The notes beneath the pieces were generated by a model. The model made no database searches. It saw only the letters and a list, made by a program, of their open reading frames with translations, and was not told the origin of the DNA. This document shows, piece by piece, positions 8,031-12,976 of a stretch of DNA of 12,976 nucleotides. This DNA is from a bacterium (GTDB taxonomy: Archaea > Thermoproteota > Nitrososphaeria > Nitrososphaerales > CADDZS01): NCBI GenBank assembly GCA_027310845.1, contig DAIDAB010000042.1:1-12976 (forward strand), in the 5' to 3' direction. Position numbers and translations under genes: made by a program. Within the stretch, counting starts at the first letter, position 1. Every line of letters starts with the position of its first letter.

Positions 8031-8441
8031 TTGGACAAGGTGAAGCCTGGAGGAATAACTCATGTAGGAATAGCCGTGCTTGATCTTGAGAAGGCTATTG
8101 CGGATTACTCTGCGATATTTGATTTTGGCAGTGTCGAAACAATGGAAGTCGCATACGAAGGCGTAAAAATCGCATTGCTCAAAACAGGGGTTTCTGAGAT
8201 CGAGCTTCTTTCTCCGACAAACCAAGACAGCTCAATTGGCAAATTCATACGTGAAAAGGGCGAAGGGATGCATCACCTTGCCATTAGAGTTCCAGATGTC
8301 TCTGAAGCAATAGAGAGTGCGAAAGCGATTGGAATGCATGTCCTAGATGAAAAGCCGCGACCAGGAGCGAAAGGGGCAGAAGCGGCTTTCGTCCATCCAA
8401 AATCCTTCCACGGTGTCCTGCTTGAGTTCTACAGTCGTTAA
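8031..8441 (+). CDS. mce: Methylmalonyl-CoA epimerase
   Basis: Interconverts (S)- and (R)-methylmalonyl-CoA, linking the carboxylase product to the mutase. From TTG 8031 the protein has 136 residues, the normal size. It is a vicinal-oxygen-chelate (glyoxalase) fold with two beta-alpha-beta repeats: ITHVGIAVLDLEKAI at the start and GMHHLAIRVPDVSEAI at 79-94. By comparison with the Propionibacterium epimerase the metal ligands are His11, Gln65, one of His81/His82, and Glu132 in LLEFYS. The longer reading frame from ATG 7980 adds 17 basic residues with no family counterpart and ignores the GGAGG at 8019-8023. It is the last gene of the tight cluster; the next gene lies about 190 bases on, beyond overlapping inverted repeats. 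Confidence 0.93.
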   Translation: MDKVKPGGITHVGIAVLDLEKAIADYSAIFDFGSVETMEVAYEGVKIALLKTGVSEIELLSPTNQDSSIGKFIREKGEGMHHLAIRVPDVSEAIESAKAIGMHVLDEKPRPGAKGAEAAFVHPKSFHGVLLEFYSR

Positions 8442-8468
8442 TCGTGTCTCTTTGACTTACATTTGAAG

Positions 8469-8495
8469 CCAATGAAATAGGCACATTGGCCTATT
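8469..8495 (+). terminator. Two overlapping inverted repeats after the epimerase
   Basis: CCAATG (8469-8474) pairs with CATTGG (8484-8489) around a 9-base loop. AATAGGC (8476-8482) pairs perfectly with GCCTATT (8489-8495) around a 6-base loop. The two stems share bases, so only one can form at a time. The site is 28 bases after the epimerase stop and about 140 before the CoA-transferase start. It could end the operon transcript, act as an RNA-processing site, or be an operator for the CoA-transferase. There is no long T run after it. Confidence 0.35.
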
Positions 8496-8578
8496 GAGCT
8501 ATTTGAACTGCGTTCATTTTACAAAAATGGCCGCTCGTATGACTTGCATGTTATCAAGTTTGAGAATCGACTCGCTTG

Positions 8579-8587
8579 AATAAATAC
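8579..8587 (+). promoter_or_regulatory. Possible TATA box for the CoA-transferase
   Basis: AATAAATAC resembles an archaeal TATA box. A transcript starting about 25 bases downstream would give a leader of about 20 bases to ATG 8633. It would suggest that the CoA-transferase has its own promoter in the ~190-base gap. Pattern match only. Confidence 0.25.
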
Positions 8588-8632
8588 GGTCGGCGACTCC
8601 AAAGACATGCGTCAGCGAAATTTGTTTCCAGT

Positions 8633-9253
8633 ATGACAATTCCCATATTCGAAAAGACACGAAGGGCGACATCGGCTCTTTCCTTTATCAATGATGATTC
8701 TGTCCTAGCGGTATCTGGTTTCAATCTTGCTGCCACACCTGAACACTTGATCTTGAAGCTCTACGACCAATATGAAAGAACAGGCCACCCAAAGAATCTT
8801 TTTCTCATATGTGATTCTTTGCCAGCTGTCCCGGGAAGAGCTCTTGACTACGTAAGCGAGCAACTTTGCAAGAAAGAGGATAGCACATTTCTAAAGGGCT
8901 TTCAACTTCCCTTTCTCGGCTTTTCTCCTTGGACACAGAAACTCGTCGAAAATGACCTTGTCGAAGCATATAGCTGGCCGATTGGAATCGTAGCCTACTG
9001 GTTTAGGGAGATTGCATCGGGGCGGCTAGGCCTAATCACAAAGATTGGCATTGACACTCTCCTCGACCCAAGAAGAGAAGGTGGTGCACTCAATGGACGA
9101 GCCAGTGACAAAATGACATGCAAGATCAGCACAATTGAGATACAACGCGAGGAATTCCTATTCTATCAGGCCCCTAAGCCAGACTTCGCCCTAATAAGAG
9201 CTAGTGTTTCTGACGAAGCTGGAAATCTATCCATGATGGACGAAGGAATTTGA
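8633..9253 (+). CDS. Acetate/propionate CoA-transferase (YdiF/Pct type), N-terminal half, ended by an in-frame TGA
   Basis: This is the N-terminal domain of a family I CoA-transferase that exchanges CoA between short-chain acyl-CoAs and free acids. In this family the enzyme is normally one chain of about 520 residues. Recognisable parts: VLAVSGFNLAATPEHLI (the glycine-rich CoA region, usually GFGLAGTPE), a Pro-Gln/Trp-Pro-type YSWPIGIVAYWFREIASGRLGLITKIG stretch, DPRREGGALN (usually DPRQEGGKLN) and FALIRASVSDEAGNLSM. It stops at TGA 9251-9253 exactly where the family continues. The continuation begins 15 bases later in the same frame. ATG 8633 fits the family's short lead-in; an in-frame TTG at 8576 would add 19 unconserved residues. 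Either a split gene making two subunits, or a pseudogene from one nonsense mutation. Confidence 0.85.
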   Translation: MTIPIFEKTRRATSALSFINDDSVLAVSGFNLAATPEHLILKLYDQYERTGHPKNLFLICDSLPAVPGRALDYVSEQLCKKEDSTFLKGFQLPFLGFSPWTQKLVENDLVEAYSWPIGIVAYWFREIASGRLGLITKIGIDTLLDPRREGGALNGRASDKMTCKISTIEIQREEFLFYQAPKPDFALIRASVSDEAGNLSMMDEGI

Positions 9254-9256
9254 GGA
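9252..9256 (+). promoter_or_regulatory. Possible Shine-Dalgarno for the second CoA-transferase half
   Basis: GAGGA overlaps the TGA stop of the first half and lies 12 bases before ATG 9269. The spacing is a little long, but it could allow termination and re-initiation by the same ribosomes, giving the two halves in equal amounts. Confidence 0.35.
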
Positions 9257-9268
9257 ACTGTTCTAAAT

Positions 9269-10309
9269 ATGGCACAAGCGACAAAGGCAAGACCTAAACC
9301 AGGAATGGTGATAGCTCAAGTGAGATGGTTGACTAAATCAGGGACGATCAATCCGAGAGACGTGGATGTCCCGTTTCCCCTTGTAGATTACGTGGTCTTG
9401 TCTCCGAAATCTCATCACTGGCAGTCTGGAACAATCGAGTACGATCCAAGAATTTCGTATAGAGTATTGCAGCCTTTGAACGAAGGAATCTCGGATATGA
9501 TCACTCCGCCAGAAACCGGAGTCCAGCGACTAATTGGGCGTAGAGTCTTATTGGAACTACTGAGAATACTCGAAGAGAAGGGGTGTCCCGTCCTTGTCAA
9601 TCTCGGAGTTGGAATACCAGCTCTCGTTTCTTCAATAGCGGCGGAAGAGGATCTTGCCGATTGCATCGTGTCACTCTTAGAATCTGGCCCTTGGGGAGGG
9701 ATCGCATTATCCGGGATAGATTTCGGTCTAGCTTTGAGTCCATTTGCTCTTTCTTCAATGCCAGATATGTTCTCAAATTTCGAGGGCGGGGTGATAGACG
9801 CCGCATCGCTCGGCTTCTTACAGGTAGATGCTTCAGGAAACGTCAATCCATCGATCCTCGCAGGCAGGATATACGGCCCGGGAGGTTTCCCAGTAATCGC
9901 CGGCGGAGGTCCTCGAAGTTTCTTCGCAGGTACCTTCACGGCTGGCCCAAGCGAGATCAAAGTTGAATCGGGAACACTCAAAATAATCGAAGATGGAAAG
10001 ATTCCAAAGTTCGTAAAGCAGGTTTACAGGATCTTTTTCAGTGGCAATGAGGCGTTAAAACACGACAAAGAAATTCTATACATCACCGAACGAGCCCTTT
10101 TTCGTCTAACAAATGACGGAGTTCTATTAGAGGAGATCGCGCCAGGAATTGATCTTGAAAGAGATGTTTTGGAAAAGATGGAATTTCGGCCAATAATCAT
10201 TCCTTATTTCAAGGAGATGGATGAGGTATTGTTCAGAGAAGGAAAAATGGGAATTAGGAAGACGGTGTTAGAGAGTCTGCCGAGAAAACGAAACTTAAGC
10301 GATCTGTGA
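9269..10309 (+). CDS. Acetate/propionate CoA-transferase (YdiF/Pct type), C-terminal half
   Basis: The 346 residues match the rest of the same CoA-transferase family and are in the same frame as the upstream half. Visible: VDYVVLSPKSHHWQS, then LVNLGVGIPALVSSIAAEE (about 109-127). The catalytic glutamate that forms the glutamyl-CoA intermediate is present in LLESGPWGG (Glu138; the family has VETGxxGG). Downstream come FEGGVIDAASLGFLQVD, GRIYGPGGFPVIA, FAGTFTAG, LYITERALFRL and EIAPGIDLERDVLEKMEFRP. No frameshift is visible and every expected block is present, including the C-terminus, which argues against long-term decay after the TGA. It could activate propionate or acetate for the carboxylase/mutase module upstream, or use another short acid. 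Confidence 0.88.
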   Translation: MAQATKARPKPGMVIAQVRWLTKSGTINPRDVDVPFPLVDYVVLSPKSHHWQSGTIEYDPRISYRVLQPLNEGISDMITPPETGVQRLIGRRVLLELLRILEEKGCPVLVNLGVGIPALVSSIAAEEDLADCIVSLLESGPWGGIALSGIDFGLALSPFALSSMPDMFSNFEGGVIDAASLGFLQVDASGNVNPSILAGRIYGPGGFPVIAGGGPRSFFAGTFTAGPSEIKVESGTLKIIEDGKIPKFVKQVYRIFFSGNEALKHDKEILYITERALFRLTNDGVLLEEIAPGIDLERDVLEKMEFRPIIIPYFKEMDEVLFREGKMGIRKTVLESLPRKRNLSDL

Positions 10310-11035
10310 TACGCTATGAAGACTTGAACGCACAACGAATGAATAGCCATTAGAGACTTCGATGTGTAATAGAAAGAAATTGATGATGCCATTCTTGAGG
10401 CCGCAAGAACCTGAGAGACGACTGGAGAAATCATGGAGTTCTGAGATTAAGCTCTGGAGGGTAACAACCTCGACAAGTGATCTGGATCGGAGGAGCTCGG
10501 AGATCCAGTATTGGGAGTGCAACTCCAGATCATTCCTTAAGCAGTTACCGATTACCGAGCGCCTTCGAATTTGATGGTATCGAGAGATTTGACCTAGAAG
10601 GAGAAAGAGGTGAAAATCGCTCTGCTTGTACCGTCCGATCTGAGATAGAACTACCTGTCTTTAGTAAAGGAAAGCGGCGAAATCGAGGAATTCGTACTCC
10701 AGGGATGTTGTTGGAGGAATTAATCCTTTGGCGTTCAAGGTTTAAGAGGTCTAGAGGGCGATTGCGAGAGGGGGCTTGGCCAGCGCGTGCTTAATTGACA
10801 ACGATGATGGCGCTAGGGGTGCATAAGCAGCATATGTTCCCAAAAAGTCAGTGCATGAGTCCTCGCAGAGTTCCATAACCGCCCATTAACTTGTCTTTTA
10901 CTGTTTGTGAGAGACACACTTTTGTTGTCGTATTGTAGCGTGTACTGGCGCGAGCGCTTCCTTCAATGGGGGCCCTGGCGATTCTGTCGGATAGGCGCTG
11001 AGCAAAAGAAATTGACATTGGAGCAAAAACAAAGA
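10310..11035. other. Stretch without a convincing gene; possible gene relic
   Basis: About 725 bases between the CoA-transferase and the alpha/beta hydrolase. The longest plus-strand frame (GTG 10477 to 10794) gives an Arg/Ser-rich product with no recognisable motif, and I do not accept it as a gene. In the frame running through about 10370-10795, protein-like segments (EIDDAILEAART, ELGDPVLGVQLQIIP, EVKIALLVPSDLR) are separated by about nine stops. That could be an old pseudogene but is close to what chance allows. No tRNA, CRISPR array or clear repeat is seen. Confidence 0.4.
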
Positions 11036-11797
11036 ATGACGTATCTGATGGTTCAAGGCCAACAACTCTATCATGAAGAGGAGGGGTCGGGTAAGTCAAT
11101 AGTATTTGTACACGGCGCCTGCGAGAACTCTAGCTTCTGGAACCATCAAAAGAGTCTCTCGGACAGATACAGGGTGCTCACCCTTGATCTTCCTAGCCAC
11201 GGGAAATCAAAGCCAATGATCGGGCTAGTCCAACTCAGAAGATATGCCGAGATTGTGACGGAGTTTATTACAAAGAAGTGTCCAGAGAAAGCTGTGCTCG
11301 TCGGTCACTCGATGGGCGGCGCGATCGCGCTCTTGAATGCAATAGAACACCCTGAGAATCTCAAAGGGGTTGTTTTAGTTGCCACTGGAGCAAAACTTGG
11401 AGTGCTTCCTTCGATCAGAGAAGGATTGCGGACTAGGTTTGTGGAGACAGTGAAGTCAGTTGTCGGGCCAAGACAATTTGCTTCAACGACAAACTTGGAA
11501 GTGGTGAGATTCGTCACAAACGAGATTATGAAATGCAAGGGTGAAATTGCTTCCGCGGACTATGAAGCATGCAATGGCTTCGATGTCAGACAACGTCTGA
11601 GGACGATTAGTATTCCAACACTCATTATCGTAGGAGAAGAAGACAAGATGACGCCAGTGACTTGGTCTACCTACATGAAGGAGAACATCCCAAAATCAAA
11701 GCTTGTGATAGTCAAAGAAGCCTCGCATCTTCCAATGTTGGAGAGGCCGGCAGATTTTAACAGGCACCTGAGTGAATTCGTGCTGTCCTTGAACTAG
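11036..11797 (+). CDS. Alpha/beta-fold hydrolase
   Basis: A 253-residue alpha/beta hydrolase, probably a cytosolic esterase, thioesterase or C-C hydrolase; the substrate cannot be told from sequence. The oxyanion motif is FVHGACENSSFW (24-35). The strand LDLPSHGKSKP follows, and the nucleophile elbow GHSMGG has Ser92. The acid is Asp203 in VGEEDKMTP and the base His231 in ASHLPMLERP. The lid region (about 115-190) is short and unremarkable. ATG 11036 is chosen because homology begins just after it; ATG 11048 is also possible. The reading frame extends to GTG 10907, but those 43 residues look like translated leader. It stands alone, convergent with the Tfx gene, and its only link to the acyl-CoA genes is proximity. 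Confidence 0.87.
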   Translation: MTYLMVQGQQLYHEEEGSGKSIVFVHGACENSSFWNHQKSLSDRYRVLTLDLPSHGKSKPMIGLVQLRRYAEIVTEFITKKCPEKAVLVGHSMGGAIALLNAIEHPENLKGVVLVATGAKLGVLPSIREGLRTRFVETVKSVVGPRQFASTTNLEVVRFVTNEIMKCKGEIASADYEACNGFDVRQRLRTISIPTLIIVGEEDKMTPVTWSTYMKENIPKSKLVIVKEASHLPMLERPADFNRHLSEFVLSLN

Positions 11798-11807
11798 GCC
11801 GCTGGTG

Positions 11808-11829
11808 TGTAGACACTACTGCGTCTACA
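11808..11829. terminator. Stem-loop between convergent genes
   Basis: TGTAGAC (11808-11814) and GTCTACA (11823-11829) form a perfect 7-base stem with an 8-base loop, 10 bases after the hydrolase stop. No T run follows. It may help end transcription between the convergent hydrolase and Tfx genes, or be chance. Confidence 0.3.
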
Positions 11830-11947
11830 GGGCAAAAGCGTGAGCGGACATTGTGGCATAACCGTCTGAGGCACGTGGCAAGATATCAAACAAGGACGAG
11901 AGTCTACTTTATTGATGCTATGAAATGAATACTTGATCCTTCAACCT

Positions 11948-12433
11948 TCAATGCTTTGGATATCTGATGGGCGTGATAGATAGTTTCCCACTCTGAGTGA
12001 AGGTAAACACAAGCCTTCTCGCGGTTTTACCATTTGCCACACAAGCGGGTCTAAGCGATTTGACCATCCTTATGATATCGACAATGTTACTTTTGAGGTG
12101 GATTCCATAACGATCGCCTTCGTGCAGCACTACCTCAGGTATCTGCTGCAATCGCGTTCCTCTCTTCACATCTATCGAATGACTTGAAAGTACTGATTCA
12201 TATGCTCTAATTGTATCTCGTGCTCGGCCGAGCTTTTTTCTTGCCCTGAGCTCTATCATAGAGACATTTGCTCTGCTTGTTCCAAGTGCCCTAGCTGTCT
12301 GCAACTGAGTAAGTCCTTCTGCTCTGAATTTCAATACGAGAAATTGATTTGCAGTAAAGAGGCCATGTTGCGAGTTTCGAGATGGGCCTGAAGGCATTGC
12401 CACGATAGACAGTTGCATCCTTCTTATAAGCAT
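11948..12433 (-). CDS. Tfx-family DNA-binding transcriptional regulator
   Basis: An archaeal helix-turn-helix regulator. The founding member, from Methanothermobacter, binds near the promoter of the molybdenum formylmethanofuran dehydrogenase operon. The N-terminal HTH (about 25-75) is clear: FTANQFLVLKFRAEGLTQLQ, then ARALGTSRANVSMIELRAR and KKLGRARDTIRAY, very like family members (LTxRQxEVLxLRxxGLTQxEIAxxLGTTRANVSxIExRA). The C-terminal Tfx domain (about 85-158) holds VKRGTRLQQIPEVVLHEGDRYGI and ends in a Ser/Thr-rich strand. The family is usually about 140 residues. The 161-residue reading here has extra N-terminal residues, so Met6 (12418) or Met13 (12397) may be the real start. It is transcribed away from the WtpA-like gene with only 26 bases between their starts, suggesting shared control and a molybdenum/tungsten role. 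Confidence 0.9.
   Translation of the reverse strand: MLIRRMQLSIVAMPSGPSRNSQHGLFTANQFLVLKFRAEGLTQLQTARALGTSRANVSMIELRARKKLGRARDTIRAYESVLSSHSIDVKRGTRLQQIPEVVLHEGDRYGIHLKSNIVDIIRMVKSLRPACVANGKTARRLVFTFTQSGKLSITPIRYPKH
12424..12429 (+). promoter_or_regulatory. Possible TATA box of the substrate-binding protein gene
   Basis: TTATAA lies about 33 bases (centre to start) before the TTG at 12460, close to the spacing expected for a leaderless archaeal transcript. It lies inside the first codons of the divergent Tfx reading frame, so either the promoters overlap or Tfx starts at a later Met. Confidence 0.4.
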
Positions 12434-12459
12434 CGTTTTCTATTTGCAGGCTGAATCAC

Positions 12460-12976
12460 TTGCATTTTGAAAAGAAAGCGATCTCTAACATAATAGCGGT
12501 GGCAATTGTTGTAGTCATTCTTTTATCAGCCGCGGGCGCAGGTGCATATTACTTCTTCGTTATCGTCCCTAACAATGCTAACGAGGCAAGTTCATCAGGC
12601 CATTCCGCCTTGATTCTTTACTCAGCAGACGCGTACTCTGAGGAGGCCAGTGCCTTGGAGAGCGCTTTCACTGCAAATACTGGGATACTAATGGCGCCCC
12701 CAAAGACTGGAGGGTCTTTGCTCTTGGCACAGCAAATAGCCCAAGGAAATCCTGTCAGTGTCTTCCTATCAGTATCAAAGAACGCTGTCGCGGCTTCGAT
12801 TCTTGGCTCGACTGCATCTGGATGGGCAATATCGTTTGCGTCTGATGAAATGTCCGTGGCTTATTCGAACACGACACTTCAAAACAGCGCCGCAAGAACG
12901 ATCATAAATTCGTATCAAACCGCTTCGAATACAAACAACACACAAGCTTGGTACAACCTTTTCTCCAATCTAACAT
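12460..12976 (+). CDS. ABC-transporter substrate-binding protein, molybdate/tungstate (WtpA) type, partial
   Basis: The first 172 codons of an exported binding protein, cut by the right edge. The start is TTG 12460 (in-frame stop at 12427-12429; CTG 12451 and ATT 12442 are weaker choices). The N-terminus has a short charged head with Lys-Lys, then AISNIIAVAIVVVILLSA. This resembles the class III (type IV pilin-like) signal peptides that some archaea use for substrate-binding proteins; the protein would be anchored outside the membrane. The mature part begins ALILYSADAYSEEASALESA, followed by a GGSLLLAQQIAQGNPVSVFLSV stretch, SGWAISFASDEMSVAYSN and AWYNLFSN, which match the fold and order of WtpA/ModA proteins (DVLAVAD..., FATNEIVIAY, NWYEIL). 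Tungstate or molybdate as ligand is inferred from this similarity and from the adjoining Tfx gene. Permease and ATPase genes should follow beyond the edge. Confidence 0.82.
   Translation, partial: MHFEKKAISNIIAVAIVVVILLSAAGAGAYYFFVIVPNNANEASSSGHSALILYSADAYSEEASALESAFTANTGILMAPPKTGGSLLLAQQIAQGNPVSVFLSVSKNAVAASILGSTASGWAISFASDEMSVAYSNTTLQNSAARTIINSYQTASNTNNTQAWYNLFSNLT

Noticed and set aside
9251..9253. TGA read as selenocysteine
   Set aside because: The family has no Cys or Sec at this place, the stop sits in a linker between domains, selenocysteine is known in only a few archaeal lineages, and I see no supporting element.
8633..10309. Ordinary two-subunit glutaconate or 3-oxoacid CoA-transferase
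   Set aside because: The sequence blocks match the single-chain YdiF/Pct type, and the halves are in the same frame with one stop between them, which is not the normal two-gene arrangement.
10477..10794. A 105-residue gene from GTG 10477
   Set aside because: Arg/Ser-rich product without a recognisable fold or motif, with no good ribosome-binding site.
10907..11035. Longer N-terminus for the alpha/beta hydrolase from GTG 10907
   Set aside because: The added 43 residues are rich in Trp, Arg and Cys with no family counterpart; homology begins after ATG 11036.
11798..11947. tRNA or small RNA gene between the hydrolase and Tfx
   Set aside because: There is a short stem-loop but no TPsiC-arm consensus or cloverleaf pattern.
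1..12976. CRISPR array, insertion sequence or phage genes
   Set aside because: No spaced direct repeats, transposase motifs, terminal inverted repeats or phage proteins are visible on either strand.

Overview
This window reads as archaeal chromosome. A Tfx-family regulator (an archaeal family) lies at the right end. The methylmalonyl-CoA mutase is of the split archaeal type, with a large subunit that has no cobalamin domain. The substrate-binding protein at the right edge has a pilin-like N-terminus. Arg codons AGA/AGG/CGA are frequent and base composition is moderate. The carboxylase gene order (carboxyltransferase, biotin carboxylase, biotin carrier) and the TTG starts would suit a heterotrophic member of the Thermoproteota/Nitrososphaeria, but that placement is an inference from style, not proof.

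Layout. (1) Positions 1-656, minus strand: a partial, unrecognised coiled-coil protein running off the left edge. (2) 657-1088: no convincing gene. (3) 1089-~1590: a decayed copy of the 5' third of an acyl-CoA carboxylase carboxyltransferase gene, just upstream of the intact one. (4) 1637-8441, plus strand: a compact propionyl-CoA/methylmalonyl-CoA module of six genes: carboxyltransferase, biotin carboxylase, biotin carrier protein, MeaB-type GTPase chaperone, methylmalonyl-CoA mutase large subunit, methylmalonyl-CoA epimerase. (5) 8469-8495: two overlapping, mutually exclusive inverted repeats after the epimerase. (6) 8633-10309: a YdiF/Pct-type acetate/propionate CoA-transferase split by one in-frame TGA. 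(7) 10310-11035: about 725 bases without a convincing gene. (8) 11036-11797: an alpha/beta hydrolase. (9) 12433-11948, minus strand: a Tfx-family regulator, divergent from (10) 12460 to the right edge: the start of a molybdate/tungstate-type (WtpA-like) ABC substrate-binding protein.

How the genes work together. The CoA-transferase, if functional, could load CoA onto propionate or another short acid. The biotin-dependent carboxylase would make (S)-methylmalonyl-CoA, the epimerase the (R)-form, and the B12 mutase succinyl-CoA, with MeaB protecting the mutase. The same enzymes could serve the carboxylation and rearrangement steps of a 3-hydroxypropionate-type carbon cycle. The cobalamin-binding small subunit of the mutase is not in the window. 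At the right end, Tfx and the substrate-binding protein form a plausible local molybdenum/tungsten uptake-and-control pair unrelated to the propionate genes.

The points most worth following up are the broken carboxyltransferase copy, the single TGA in the CoA-transferase, and the Tfx/WtpA-like pair with its pilin-type signal peptide.
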